A DNA stretch of 64,000 bases from Berberis thunbergii (lineage: Eukaryota > Streptophyta > Magnoliopsida > Ranunculales > Berberidaceae): positions 186,001 to 250,000 of the forward strand of contig QNQO01001162.1 of the NCBI GenBank assembly GCA_003290165.1. Reading direction: 5' to 3'. A program made the translations under genes and the position numbers. Below, piece by piece: positions 1 to 12,849 of this stretch (its first letter is position 1; every line of letters starts with the position of its first letter). The notes under the pieces are model-generated. The model searched no databases and was not told the origin of the DNA. It saw only the letters and a list, made by a program, of their open reading frames with translations.

Positions 1-581
1 CTTTAGAATCTAACACCCATGCAACACATATCCCGTTTCCTGTGTAACAAAAGAAAATTGATTGTCTTCACCAAGCCTTTAGATGTGTATTTAAGGTATA
101 GAAGCCAATTATCCTGTGACCTGTGTAACAGAAGAAAATTGATTGTCTTCACCAAGTCCTTAGATGTGCATTGAAGATATAGGAGTCAATGAATTTTTTG
201 GATAAAATACAAGGTAGCTCTAGATAATGTGAACGCAAAGCACATTGCATACTGAATTTAAGATATTTAATTTCCAACTCATTTGGGTTGCCAGCCAATT
301 CCATACAACATGGTTGATATGCATATCACCAAATGAACAAGTCCATAATATACAATCTATTAGATGGGCAGGGATCACGGTTACAGGGAGGGAGGACAAT
401 GTGCAAAATATAACATGTTTCCTATTTGGATCTCAGTTCGATGAGATATTGGGGATTGATGAGAGAGGTACTGATATTGAGATGGATAGTTTAGGAAAGG
501 GAGGGGAGAGGCGTAGTTAACTGATCAAGGGACAGACCTTCATCTGAGGCTGCCCAAATTATTGTTGTAGATCGTACTCTT
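1..581. other. Left flank of the solo LTR, no recognised gene
   Basis: No recognisable gene is seen here. An 81-bp unit is present twice in tandem (about 40-120 and 121-190), starting ctgtgtaaca and containing ttgattgtcttcaccaag, with a few substitutions between copies. An open frame at 245-520 encodes 91 residues that I cannot assign. The stretch ends with the 5-bp ctctt (577-581) that is repeated after the solo LTR at 3405-3409. Confidence 0.5.
40..190. repeat. 81-bp tandem duplication
   Basis: Two adjacent copies of an ~81-bp unit share the core aaaattgattgtcttcacca and differ by a few transitions and small indels. Nothing suggests a function; it looks like a simple local duplication. Confidence 0.75.
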
Positions 582-3404
582 TGTAACGACCCGGTCCACA
601 TGACACCATATTGTCCGCTTTGGGCTACCAACCGGCCCGCACGGCTTTAAAACGCGTGTTGTCATGTAGAGCGACCTCGCACACTTAAAGCACATAACCA
701 TCTGCCAAGCTCTAATCATTGAACTGTCATGCCAACTAAATAAACAAAAGAGAAACTCATGAACTAGGATACATACAAGAAGTTCTTCTGATGACTGAGT
801 CACAAATGTTGGTATTTTGTTTTAACCATTTGTCCGATTTCAATGGGTTAGATTTGTAGTTAAATAAGATGAGCTATAAGATTTTGTTGGTTTAATATGT
901 ATATCTGTGTGTGACCTTTTTTTTCTTATTTTGTATCTCAAAGGGTATTGTTCAAACCTTAAATTCAAAGAAGATTTTCGATTGGTGAATTGCAACATAT
1001 TTTCCTGGAGGAGGTGTTGAATGAGGTGAGTTTTCTTCATTCTTTCTCTTTTACTGTGAGTTTTCTTCCTTCTTTCCCTTTTCTGTGAGTTTCTTCATTT
1101 CTTTCTCTTCTACTTTGAGTCCTTCTTTTCTATCAGTTTGCCTATGCTGTGTTACTTGTTTCTTGTTCCACTTGTTGTCTTTTGATGAGTAGAGTATATA
1201 TATTAAATAGTACAATTTTAGATAATCTGTTGTTGGATTGTTTGATTGGTCGATTGGGTGGCTGGTTCATGTTGTTTCTTGAAAATAGAATATCCCCAAT
1301 TTACAAAAATAGAATAGGTTTTACCTGTGAGAATGAGTTTGCTTTCTTTGTGCATTTTGTTCGTGTTTCTTTGCAATGTTTGTGTTTGAATTCTGTGATG
1401 AGTATTTATGGTTTTGGAATGTGCAACATCGAATAGAGTGTTTGTATTAGTGATGGGTTACGAAGGGTTGCCCTTGATATGAGTCAATACCTGATGAATC
1501 TATCGATGATCATAAATTTGTTGTAAGTCATTGGATAAACTTTGACAAATAGTCACAATGCAGTGTTCTTGCGTAATCAAGGACCTGTCGCTCGTTTGTA
1601 AGTTTTGTTTGTGAACAAGTAATTTAGTATAAGGATAGGAGTGGGACAGAGAGGAGGATTACACGTTGTTTTTGAAGCTAAAATTCTATTTACTATTTTT
1701 ATTAATTTATGATCAATATTATAGTGTAGGTCATTGTCATCATGTCGCAAGGTCATGGTAAGTGGTTAGATCTTCTAATGGCTACTACTAAAGTGTGGCT
1801 AGTTTTCTATTGTACAATTACTTCTTAGTAGGACTTGATTATGATGTGAGACAATCTCCCACATTTTGTCGAGTATTTGGGTATATTGAATGTCGTTTCT
1901 TATTAAGGCACTGTAAGCTAAGTTAGCTCAAACCGAAATCAGTGTTTAAGAAAGGCTATTAGATATGGATTTGTTTGGCTTGGTTAAACTACAGTTAGTA
2001 GCTCATAACTATGTTTTTTATATATTCTAAGTTAATAGTGATGCTTGAGATGTGAATGGTTGGTGAATCTAAATGCATTGTGATTAATGTGGAGATTGGT
2101 ATTATCATGCATGTTGACTTGTTTATGCATTATAAAGATTTTGGATATTTGAATCAAGGAGTGGCTTGATTGCCATGTTATAAAGCATGATTGATGTATA
2201 TGCTATGTTTTTCCCCAAAAATATGGGTGGATAGATGGTAAATCAATTTATGTATGACAAAATGTCATTGTGGAAGAAATTCTGAGTTATCAAAAATAAA
2301 TGATATTGGTAAACCTTGATTTCTGAAAATATAAATCACTTGGACTTGTATCACTTAGAAATACCACATCTCTTTTGTTTATTATTTTCCCCTCTCTTAC
2401 TAGAGAAACTAAATGACCTGCGGGTCGTCTTGCGGAGTTGGGGCACCCATTTCTTACTAGAGAAACTAAAATAACCTTCGGGTTAGTCTTGCGGAAATGT
2501 GGTGAGTTTGTATGCCTAAAATAGGCTTTGATATTTATCCGTAAAAAATGTGACGTGAGTTTATGCGCATTGATAGCCCAAGGGTGGCTTTTGGTACTCA
2601 TATAGTTAGGGGTATCCGCGATGCATGCCTGTATGTGATGTCCCCACTTAGGCATGGATGACGGAGTAGTCCTCCTTTATATGAGAGAGACATACGGGCA
2701 TGTATGTTCGGCACGGAGGTGGTGCGAATGTGGTATCATCTAAGTGATCAATTCCGTTAAAAAGATGAACCTAATTCAAATAAAGAGAATAAATTACGAT
2801 ACATTGTTTCTAATCCTTTATATGCAGGATGGCAAGTCCACTAATATTTCTGCAGGTCCGACTTGCCATAGTCAACTCCTATAGGGTAAGTACAGGTAAA
2901 TACATATTTACATATTAGAATGATGATATGATTGCCTCGTTGAGGAACTAAATTCTTGGAACTGTGTTTTTCTTGCATCACACCTTTGCCTCGTTGAGGA
3001 ACTACCTATTGGTGTAATGGTTTGTTGTTGTATTTAACTTGGTGGTTATCACGTGCGATTTTATTGATTTTGGGATGAAGATTTCTCACACCAGCTTTAT
3101 TGCTGACCCAAGTGAGCTTTTGCTTCTTGGGTACATTCCTTTGGGAATGTAGCCGATTAGCTTTTCAGGTTTGGAGACTTTTGAGCAGCGTTACAGGAGT
3201 TCCGCTAGTGGGGCTAGCGACGTCAGTTTTTCCTGGTTAGAGTTTTGTTATAAATTTTAGTTTGTTCCTATTTTCTAAATTATATTTTGTCATTGCTGCT
3301 AAATGTTCCTGTCGTTATTGAATTTCACGTCCCGAGTTTTGAGGAAACGTATAATCCTACGTGAATTTTAGGATTTCGTTTTTCTCGAAAATCGGGGCGT
3401 GACA
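582..3404 (+). mobile_element. Solo LTR, Ty3/gypsy type
   Basis: The unit starts tgtaacgacccgg and ends ggggcgtgaca, so it has the TG...CA ends of an LTR. It is flanked on both sides by ctctt (577-581 and 3405-3409), a perfect 5-bp target duplication. There is no internal coding region, so this is a solo LTR left by recombination between two LTRs. Its 3' part, from about 2180 on, matches the LTRs of the Tekay element further right (28.87-29.42 kb and 36.17-36.66 kb), including the ctagagaaactaaatgacc block and the ggggcgtgaca end. The 5' part differs from those LTRs beyond the first 11 bases, so this is a related subfamily with a swapped or diverged 5' half. Confidence 0.88.
1026..1116. repeat. 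~30-bp tandem repeat inside the solo LTR
   Basis: Three units of 29-30 bp begin gtgag(t)ttttcttc at 1026, 1056 and 1085, and a partial fourth starts near 1115. They are pyrimidine-rich, with ctttctctt blocks. Confidence 0.75.
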
Positions 3405-3409
3405 CTCTT

Positions 3410-4325
3410 ATGAATCGTTCATGATGCTGTTGGTTTCTGAAATTGCGGCGAAGATCATAGATGATATTTTGTTCAGTGAGTGGAACGATTTGGTTATCCA
3501 TTCTGGGTAGGGAGATGATGTGATTTGCTTGTGGCGGCTAATTAATGGAGGTTAAATGATGAGGGGTTCTTGGTAAGGGAGGTTACAAGTATCACTAGTT
3601 GTATGAGAGACGAGGATGGAAAATACGCTGCCCGAGGCCTGCAATACAAAGCAAACACAAGAGGAAACAGAAAATAGTAAGTTGAAATCTGGGGTTAGAG
3701 CTCCATTGGAGATGGGGTGAAATAAAAGTGAAGGGAAGAAATAACATTTGTGCTTCTTTCTCTAAAATTTCCTTTTCAATTGACCACAAACAAGTAGACG
3801 TAAAACACCAACTCTAACATGCTTTGAGCCCCCATATCGTCCTTGGTGAATCCGCTTATACTGTTGATTGGATCACCTGTCGCTGATCAAACATCCATCC
3901 CATGCAAAGCTCCCCTTGGAATCGACAACTTAAAACACAAACCAATCCCTGTCACTTGTAACAACTGCTTATGTGCTAAATCATTTGAGATAATTCGACT
4001 CAAATTCTTCACAAATGCTTCGGAACAACAAAATAGTGCAACTTTGGCCTAAACTTATGACAAAAGGAAGATAGGTATATCCATCAAACGATGATGTAAA
4101 ATATATCTCTGTCAACGCCTTTGAGTCATTTGAACTCATCCTAGTTTTTTCTCCTTCCACAAGATTTTTTGCTAACCAAACAAACTGCATATCGATAACC
4201 ATAAAAACGGAAGGGGGAATCAAGTAGATATTGTTGGACAAATCCAATAATATGGGCACACATCTGTAATATAATGTGTATTGCTATCTTAAGTGTAGTC
4301 CATCTAATATGTGATCTAATAGGGG
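3410..4325. other. Intergenic, no gene assigned
   Basis: Short frames on both strands (plus 3843-4052, minus 3595-3789 and 3981-4259) show no domain I recognise, and no splice-linked set of exons is visible. The stretch may be a decayed gene, but I cannot support a name. Confidence 0.4.
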
Positions 4326-4676
4326 TGTTAGACTATAAGGTATTAATAAATAACATGGTGTAAATAAGGATGTAATTTCTAATTCAATGAGGGGCAGAAT
4401 TGAAAATTCACAGCTCGTAAGTTGAAGGGTTATGACTTATGGGCATTATAAAAAGGATGGGTCCCCGATTGAGCGTATGCGTGAAAAAGAAATAACCTTT
4501 GGCATTTTGTATTTTGTATCCTCTCAACAGATAACTTTGGACACGCTTGAATCAATCGGAAGATCCAAAATTCAATCACAATCAAAGGGGAAAGCGCTAT
4601 GGATCGAGGTATGTTTCTATTTTTCTTGTTTCCATTGAATCAACTAGAGTCTTAAGTTTTGGTGTAAGAAACAACA
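4326..4676 (+). mobile_element. Probable Copia-type LTR with primer-binding site
   Basis: The unit begins tgttagactataagg and ends gaaacaaca, so its ends form the short inverted repeat tgtt...aaca. A TATA-like tataaaaagg lies near 4447. Two bases after the end is tggtattagagc (4679-4690), which matches the initiator-Met tRNA binding site used by many plant LTR elements. No partner LTR or pol gene is seen downstream, so this is a truncated remnant. The left boundary is less certain because no target duplication can be tested. Confidence 0.55.
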
Positions 4677-4678
4677 AT

Positions 4679-6158
4679 TGGTATTAGAGCATCTCCTGTT
4701 GATTCCATGTGAAACGATAAAGAAGAAAACGTTTTCCTTATTTTGATAGAACAACAATTTCATTATTGATTAATGAACAGTGAACCGAAATTTCACTGTT
4801 ACAGTGAACAATGTTATTGATTCATGAACAGTGAACCGAAATTTCACTGTTACGGTGAACAATGTTATTGATATGCACGTTGATATTCACTGTTATGGTG
4901 AACAGTGATATGCATGTTGATATTATGTGATGATATTATGTTGATAATACAAGGATCATGTGATGATATTCTGTTGGGCCAACAAACTACAACAAAATAT
5001 CATATTGTGACTAAAGTGATATTAGACCGTGAAACAATATAGTGATTATGTGATTTCTAATTATACTGTTACAATGTTACAGTAATTCAGTGATTATATT
5101 GCAAATACAATTCAATGTACAGTGAAAAAAATAAATAAATAAAAAAATCGATTCACTGTTGGGCGGGCCTGGTGACTGTTGGGCCTGATGCTGTTGTTGG
5201 GCCTGCTGGTAATATTATTTTGATTGTTGGGCTTGTTAGTCAATTTTTTATTGACTGTTGAGCCTGTAAGTAAATTTTGCTTTGCTGTTGGGCCTGTTAG
5301 AAATTTTTACTTTATCCTGTTTAATGGGACCTATTTAATTTTTGGGTTACATTTATTTAGATCCATGTTTTAATACAAATTGTATTAAGGTGATAATTTA
5401 GTTAATACTCCAAATTTATACATAGATTATAATTTTGGTTTCATGTATCACTATTGTGTTACTTATTTAAAATTTACACAATTAAACTAATAGGTTGCCA
5501 AAGCAACCACTGTTAGGAAAATTGGTTGATTTTAAATAAGTGAGCATGCACATCCATGTGAAACAATCGGCGCAAAGGAAGATTGTTTTGACCGGATAAT
5601 CCCTAGTCTTAAATATGTGATAAAGTTTATTTTACCATACTTTTATTATTTCCGTCCAAAGAAAGACATAATATTAGGTCAGTTTCGTTCATATTCCAAG
5701 CGAAGGGAGAACCTTTTCCTTCATATTCCTTCATTCAACGAAATTGTGAACCTTTGCTCATCTCATCCAATCAATCAAGTGAATTACATGTAACTATTGC
5801 CAATATAAAATCTATGCGATTAAACTAGAATACAAAGTTTCTTATTTATGACGTATATATCTGTTTCATAGAATATACCTACACTTTTTAACCACCATTT
5901 CTCTTAGATCATCCAAATGTTTATCAGCCTCGTAAAGCTGGATACAGTTCAAAATTTTGTGAGAAACTTTTGTTATGATTTTTCAATATGATAACCTGTT
6001 TCTTCTCATAGGGATAATATACTAACATTCTAGGAATATCATACAAGAGCATTGAATACCTTGATGAGAACAAAGAAGACACTTGTGGTAGTCTGCATGA
6101 TATTCAATCAAATAGAGGAGACATTGAAAATGGCAAGCAGATAGAAATTTTCACATAC
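4679..6158. other. AT-rich stretch, possible retroelement leader remnant
   Basis: It follows the primer-binding-like site of the Copia LTR and may include its leader. A 51-bp unit with gaacagtgaaccgaaatttc occurs twice in tandem (4771-4821 and 4822-4872), and later motifs such as tgaacagtgatatgcatgtt are related. From 5150 to 5300 the phrase ctgttgggcctg recurs four or five times. No coding region is seen. Confidence 0.4.
4771..4872. repeat. 51-bp tandem duplication
   Basis: Two near-identical 51-bp units carry the inverted pair gaacagtgaa / ttcactgtta, so each can form a small hairpin. Confidence 0.75.
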
Positions 6159-6265
6159 TTCATTACTCAACTCCTTAGCCATTTTGGCATTAGCAGCTTC
6201 CTGAGCCAGTTGCATGGCCCTTTGTGCCTCTGCTTCTTCTCCCTTTCGTCTTGTTTCCTGCAAAT

Positions 6266-7500
6266 AACAGGTCAGAATCTAGGAAACACGGACTCTCTGA
6301 AAAACCCTCCAAATCCTAGGAAAACGCGTGTCGGATACGAATACGCGTGTGATTCGCGGTCGACACGTATCCGACACGTGATCAACGTATCGGTCAACTT
6401 GACTTGGTCAGGATACGGCATGGACACGGTCTGGATATGGTTCGGATACGGTCCGGACACGGTCAGGATTTGGTTGCTAATAATTTTTTTTTTCAGATCT
6501 TGATAAGATCGGACAGATGAGATGTAAAACCCTACTATTAAAACCTAATCTCCCAATTTTTTCTTGTTCTTGTTCAAACCACACAACTAGAGAGAAAGAA
6601 GGAAGAGGAAGAAGAGAAAGAAGGAAGGGAAGAAGAAGAAAGAGCTTACCTTAGAGGAGTCTGGCGGAGTCGGACTGAAGCTCGGGTTCGTTTCTCTTAC
6701 TCAGTCACTCACTGTCACAGTGTCACTGATCTGTTCTTACTCCTTCTGCTCTTCACTTCTTCAGATCTCACTATCTCAGGCTGGATTGAAGAGGTTGAGA
6801 GAATCACTTGACAACAAGGTATACCTCATTCAGTTTTATACCTCATACGATTAAGTTTCACAGTCAATATTTGCTAAACCATTGGTTCTGTTACCAAACA
6901 AAATAAAATCTTTTTAGCATGACATCTACCGACAGAGAATATTCAAGCTTTTCTGTTTTCAATTTGCTGGAAGAACATGGATTCTTCAAGATTTTTTCTC
7001 TGTGTACAGAATACATGGTAGAGTTGCTTTACGCCATAGTGACAATTACCACTTACCAGATAAATTGTTCCTAGGGTTGTCAACTCTTCATTTACTAGCT
7101 TTACCATTTGATTGTTGTCCAACTTGTCTTCAACTCTTCATTTACTAGCTGGTAGCTGCAATATTTCTCTTCTTGTAAGTTCTTCTCCTGCCCTTTTCGG
7201 CTTGTCCATTTGCCGTAAAATATTCTAGCAATATTACCTGCAAGTTTGCAACACGTAAATAATTGTCAGTCTTCAATACTACTTGCAAGTTGCAATATTA
7301 CCTGCAAGTCTTCAACACGTGAATAGATGTTTTATATGTTTGGATTATTAATTATTGTTTATGAGTTATGACATTATGTTAATAGTTTTTTAACAAATTA
7401 TAAAAATAAAAATAAGGTTTTCGAGTCCTAGTTTTTTGAAAAATTGCCATGTCGTATTAGTATCCGATACGACATGCATATCCGAATCCGTGCATCCCAG
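6266..7500. mobile_element. Possible insertion in a GTE intron
   Basis: The intron between the last two GTE exons contains a block with unlike composition. It starts with CG-rich sequence at 6285-6475, where ggatacgg and ggacacggt recur in tandem, then a region with a purine-rich leader (6590-6650), and ends near 7500. The sequence aggtca stands at both edges (about 6270 and 7498) and could be a target duplication. Inner edges cacggact (left) and the reverse complement of gaatccgtgc (right) are weakly inverted. I cannot name the family. Confidence 0.3.
6405..6475. repeat. Short tandem repeat, ~11-bp unit
   Basis: About six imperfect copies of a unit like ggayacggtc follow one another. This accounts for the odd open frames on both strands here, which I do not regard as genes. 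Confidence 0.6.
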
Positions 7501-8741
7501 GTCAAACTCATGCTCCTAATCACAAGGAGGGTTGTGTGTGTGTGTGGTGTATTTCAGAAGAAAGGATGCATTTCACAGTAAAGCTAATACAAAGTCAGTT
7601 CACCTCTCTTAGGAAAAGAAATCTTTACCTCTTCGATTACTTTTGGCAAAAATTGTAACCACTTCTCTTCAAATCTATCCAACAAGGTTTTGGCCATAAC
7701 ATGGAAGTCGTTTCTATCATCGTTATATGTCACTGCATTCTTCAAAACCAACCTCACATCAGCACACGTTTCTCGGACATTCTCATAGCCACCATCTTTT
7801 GCTTCCATTTTTGTCTTATAGTACCAAAATCCATGGGCTTCTGAATAACCTATACAAGCCAGCCAAGGTTAATCAATGGCTAGACTACAGTAAATTTGTT
7901 TGATAGAGGGAAACCCATCTCATCAAATAGAGAAGGGATGCGGAACAGATAGAATTACAATCCTTATATTTTCAAGTGACATGTAATATAAACAGAATGA
8001 TAAAAAAGATGCCAATCCCCTTACCTTGTTCAACTAATCTCTTGAGGTTAGTGTTGACTGTATGGTTTTGGTCAAGTATAAAGTCTTAAATCTTTATGAT
8101 TTAATGAGGAAACTGGGTTTTAGGGCAATAGCAACTGTTAAGCATTCAAATACCCGACATCCCAATGATGCCACTTTGAACAATCAATTGCTATTGCTGA
8201 CCACTTCAGTTTGACCTGACCATTGATGGACCCAGACACTTTCCAGTTCCACTGGTTTTAGTTGCACATTTTTATCATGTTCCTCACCAATAGATTTGGT
8301 GCTCATTCCTGAAAAATTCTCTAAGTCATGAACCAAGCTGATAAATGTCATAGGTATCTGGAACTGATTAGTTAGCTCATTCGAAAACTGGATTTTGTGG
8401 TAACTTCAAGATTGTAAAGTGTCTATCATACACGGGAATAGTGTAGTTAGTAGTAAGAAACTTCATGGGAATAAGAGAAATTGGACAACTTTGACATTTT
8501 TTGTTAGCGTCTCTGCTGAAAAAATCCAGAGGTACACAAAATGGAGCTCAGATGTCTTCTTCAAGGAATATCATGTGTTGATCAGGATCATTTGGGTTGG
8601 CGAGGGGATGGGGATCTGATGTATGATTTCTCAAAATGACCAGCACACAAATCATAACCTCACCTCATAATAATCTTTTCAACCAAGACCTTCAACATCT
8701 ACAGGTGCGATGATGGGCCAAGACCAGTTGTGCGTCGTGAT

Positions 8742-11700
8742 CTGCAAGTAATAGAATAATAGATTAGGATACATTCAGTGGGTATCCAATGAGAAAAGTA
8801 GATTTTTTTGGCATAATCTACACCTTATTTCGATGATTGTGAATAGTAACATCAGTATAGTTTAACTCCATTAAGATCTATATTTTCTATCAAGAAATTT
8901 ATGCCAGATCCTCGTAAACGCATGCCACTTCAGATGATATTAGATACCCCTTTAACTCTTCAGTGCATAGATCACCACTGACAAATGCAATAATCAGTTA
9001 AATTACCCACATCAAGTAGAGCGCATTTATTATATTAACATGCATTACAATCCCAATAGAAAGAAGAAACTTGTACTACATACTGAAGTTCTAGTAGAGC
9101 GCATTTATTATGTTAACATGCATTACAATCATAATAGAAAGAAGAAACTTGTACTACTGAAGTTATGATGCACGAGGGTTTTTAGGGTTCCTAGAGTTTT
9201 TAATTTGTGTTTCTAGGGTTCCTAATTTGTTCTCAAAATTATTTACTAAATAATTTTGAGTAATTTTTCAATTTAGTTAGCAATTTTTTAGTTTTCTAAC
9301 TTCAATGAGTTACATTTTTGCCCTTTAAAGCCTTACCAATTATACAACACAAACAAATACAAACACAAGATGTTGAAATCAAAGTCTCTCAGTTTGTCTC
9401 TCTTCCAACGGTGGTGATAATGATATCTCTTCTTCAGTTTGCTGTGGTGGTGGTGGAGTGTCTTCTATGGCCGATGGTGAAGGTGGTCAGATCTAAGGTG
9501 GAGAGTGGCCGGTGGTCTGAATCTCTCTCCGTCTCTCTGCAATTTCAAATTTGCAAGTGACCAAATTAGATCTGTTGGTGGTGGTTACCCAATTTGGGTG
9601 GAGGAGGTTAACCGGGATGATGGAGGCCCCTGATTTATCTTGATCAAAGGTGGTAGTGGCCTGATTTGGGTCGGTTAGAGGTGGTAGTTGATCAGCTCGA
9701 TTGGAGGTGGCTGGTTTGATGATGGAGGTTAGCCGGTGGTGGTCTGGTAGCGTGGACCTAGTTTAATAAGGGATCTGGGTGGGATTACCCGTTGGTGGTG
9801 GTGGCTGAATGGAGAAAGTGGAAATGGTGTGGGCGCCATTAGAATTGAGGAAATAGGGGCAAAAGTGGAATTATAAAAAGTATGGCTATGGAAAGTAACA
9901 GTCAATTGGATTGCATTCTAAAACAAACGTCAAAACATAATTTTATTTGTTGGCTTTCGAGCTGAATTTTCTGTAAAAAGAATAGAGCCAAAGAGGCATG
10001 GGTTCAGGTAAAGTAAACTTAAAACCTCAAGAACTGAAACCCAATATGCTCTTAATGCACAGAATAAGACAAGCGCCATGGATGTTTGCTATCACAGTTA
10101 TGCAACTAGTGTTTTCTGGAAAATTATACTATGATGCTTACAAGGTGGATGGCACACATGAAGGATTTATCGTGGCATGTGATTCCACAATGCTTGAGGA
10201 GGAGCCCTAGGAAAAGGTGTTTAAAAGTGGACTTTCTCTTGGTGTGGTGGACGCAAGTGGGCTCGTTATAGTGTCTTTGCGTGAAACATTTCAAAAGTAA
10301 CATAAAGCTTAATCAATAGATTATGAGAAAGTGGGATGGACATCGATACCACCTTGATCAAATTAGGTGGCTAAGTGGGGAAAATATCTATGCACGCAGG
10401 TAAGGTTGATGTAGTGTCTTTGTGTGAAGGGAAGATTCAAAATGTTAAAGATTAATGAGAAGATTATGAGGAAGTCGAATGAACACCGACACCAACTTTG
10501 AGCGGATTAAGAGGGTTCCTAGCTCCACGGAACCGCCAAAAAATTGTGACCAATCCGATGGAAGAAAAGGGTGTATTTTATGTCTACGAACTGTTGCAGC
10601 TTGGTTGATCACTTCAACTGGCTAGCAATAGTTCTATGGTCGCAATCACAAATATCTCAAATATGACTTTGTTTTTTGGGTTTTCTGAAATCATACGATG
10701 TAAGGTTTCTTGTGTTGCAGACTTTTTAAAAAAAGTGGCGACCTACGTTGGACACTTTCCCAAACATAACTTTCTCAATGAATTTGAATTTCATAACTTT
10801 TCTCAGTCAAATGCTCCATATTGGCATCCGCGTTCATTACCATACTGAGCTGCTTAGAACATAGAAGTTTCTATAAAAGTTTCACTAGGTGATTGATAGG
10901 AACTTAAATGTTATTAGAGCACATTTCTCTCATATATATATAGAGAGAGAAAAAATAATAATTCGAATTCAATGAGTGTTCAAAACTTCTTAATTGCACA
11001 AGAAATGAACTAATTGGCTTACCTCGAAGAGGAGCTAAGTACACTTCATCAAACAATGAGGCAGATTATGGTTAGTGATTTGCCTTGAAAAGGTATGGAT
11101 TTCACCCTCATCTTGTTGGAGAGAAAGATAACACCATCAAAGAAAAAAAAAATCCCTTTCTGCTTGACATGATATGGTTTGAAAAGCATGGGAATGGGGG
11201 AGATCATTCAAAGTTGGAAGCTATGCTAACGTCAAAACTTAAAGAATTTAAGTCCCAAACTCCCGGCAAACAATAGATTCAAAGAAAGTGAAATGTTAGA
11301 CATGTGTTAAATGAAAGGAAAGAGCAACCTCAAATGGTCAGGGGTGGTGATTGCAACAGCAAGCTTTTTCACATGGGCGCTACGCTGTTATGAGTTGCAG
11401 AATCGATCATCTCTCTAAACTCAAAATCTAGGATAGACACATCGGACATGAGGAGGAAATTAATCACGATAAATGTAAAAGTCCAGACTAATGGAAGAAC
11501 ACTAGATGAATTTGAAATTAATACCCATTAACGAAGCTCAACCGGAGAGATAGAGAACAATTTACGCAAAGAAAATATGGAACCTTTGGAAAGTTGTGAA
11601 AGCAAAGCCTCAGCAAATATCCTCTAGGTTTCTCCAAACAATCTTGGTCTTTACTGCGAAGGATCAGTGCAAGTGTCAAAAGAATCTCAACAGCAACATT

Positions 11701-12087
11701 GCTTTGGTTGGAAACTCAACCACAGATTGATGCATCATCTGAAAATTGTGTGGCATAAGCATAATCAAAGAATTTAAACCTAGTAGTCCAACCGGGATAG
11801 TTCGTGAAATGACAGAAAAATATTTCATCAAAGAATTGAAGTAATGTCACTCACAATGCTTCTGTGAATAGAAGAAAACTTAAATGGATCAACATTTGCC
11901 TCTCCACAACTTATGTTTCTATTTTGACTGATGGTTTCCCATAGGTTTTTCAAAACACAAATTCCATTATACCCAATAATCTATCTACAGTTCACTATCA
12001 TATATAAAAATAAATGGGGTAATCTCAAATTATGCTCCTTCAAAACTTAAACCCCGAAGGGTTTTGAGTAAATTACAGATAACTCAC
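8742..12087. other. Long intron or decayed stretch of the GTE gene
   Basis: This lies between GTE exons. It has a 76-bp tandem duplication (9017-9168), a GGTGG-rich low-complexity part (9400-9860), a diverged duplication sharing tagtgtctttg (about 10261-10385 and 10404-10520), and short frames at 9998-10210 and 11085-11276 that I cannot assign. The length and mixture suggest old insertions, but I see no element ends. Confidence 0.4.
9017..9168. repeat. 76-bp tandem duplication
   Basis: Two copies of a unit starting gtagagcgcatttattat and ending near cttgtactac stand side by side with few differences. Confidence 0.8.
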
Positions 12088-12222
12088 CTCATCTACTTTC
12101 GCAGCCATTTCATCAACATAACGCTTGAAATTCTCCACTTCCGAAATCTTCACTTGCCCAACATTGCCATTTTCCTGAAAACTCCCATTCACAGCATTTG
12201 CATCTTGGGTGGGTGCTTCCAT

Positions 12223-12608
12223 CTATCACAAACTTTCATTAGTACCGAAAATTCAATCTTTATGAAGACAAAAGTAGGTATCATAAACTAATCAATTATT
12301 CAACTAAAACACAAAATCCCATCAACCCAATCGCAGAGGAAATAGAATTGACTGAACTCATTGGATTTCCAGAAGACAAAATCAATCAATTTCAGGACTT
12401 ATCGATGAATTACAAACTAAAAAGGCTGAATTACAAACCCCCAAGCCCTCTCTTCGCAAGTTCTACCAACCAAGGCAACCCTCACTGGTTCTCAAGTGAT
12501 TTGGCTTGCTTGTGGTGTGCTGTAACTTGTAGTGTTGTCTACGACACCAGTCTCTTTCTTTCTTGTCTCCCTAAACCGTGTCCAAAACTAACCACCACCA
12601 CCACACCA
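12223..12608. other. Upstream flank of the GTE pseudogene
   Basis: This is directly upstream of the minus-strand GTE start codon and may hold its 5' UTR and promoter. Plus-strand frames here show no recognised domain. It ends at a run of 22 C (12614-12635). Confidence 0.35.
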
Positions 12609-12613
12609 CTACT

Positions 12614-12635
12614 CCCCCCCCCCCCCCCCCCCCCC
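12614..12635. repeat. Poly-C run of 22
   Basis: An uninterrupted C run abuts the rps11-like fragment. It creates Gly- or Pro-rich artefact frames on either strand. Confidence 0.9.
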
Positions 12636-12636
12636 A

Positions 12637-12840
12637 TCCTCTTCTTGGGCCCCTGAATCCACAAGTACCGGGGGAGATGAAACCACCTGACCCTGCGCAA
12701 CTGCAACCGTTTCAATAGTATTGTTGAAACTTGATTGAATATGAATAACACCATTGGGTATTCCACGGCCACTCTTACGTAAAGCCACAGTGGCTGTGAA
12801 TGGTAGTGTAGTGTTATTATACCCACGAAAGAAATCAAAA
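12637..12840 (-). pseudogene. rps11: Plastid rps11 fragment in the nucleus
   Basis: Read on the minus strand, the block encodes [20 protein letters not shown] and then TIETV, which is the conserved N-terminal core of plastid ribosomal protein S11. Further on, GTCGFRGPK appears in another frame, so there is a frameshift. Upstream residues are diverged. The real protein of ~138 residues is part of the small ribosomal subunit. Here only about 60 codons remain, ending at the poly-C run. It is best read as an old plastid-to-nucleus transfer. Confidence 0.8.
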
Positions 12841-12849
12841 TCCTTGCGC

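Larger units (their letters stand above)
6159..12222 (-). pseudogene. GTE-family bromodomain gene, broken
   Basis: GTE proteins are plant BET-like factors that bind acetylated histone tails in the nucleus. Minus-strand exons with good splice signals are: 12222-12088 (begins MEAPTQDANA, ends FKRYVDEMAAKVDE), 8741-8664 (bromodomain start, NWSWPIIAPVDVEGLG), 7849-7629 (VIQKPMDFGTI, then NVRETCADVRLVLKNAVTYN and FEEKWLQFLPKV) and 6257-6159 (a charged helix, AQRAMQLAQEAANAKMAKEL). Phases agree at each junction. Two lesions are seen: an in-frame TGA right after VEGLG in the second exon listed, and a one-base deletion before MEAKDGG in the next. I did not find the linker between the first two exons or the NET domain expected after the last. 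The order of motifs best fits the GTE1/GTE6 group. A small chance remains that the lesions are sequencing errors. Confidence 0.75.

Noticed and set aside
6210..6503. 97-residue frame with WSGYGMDTVW repeats
   Set aside because: It is made by the short ggatacggtc tandem repeat; the opposite strand gives an equally long frame.
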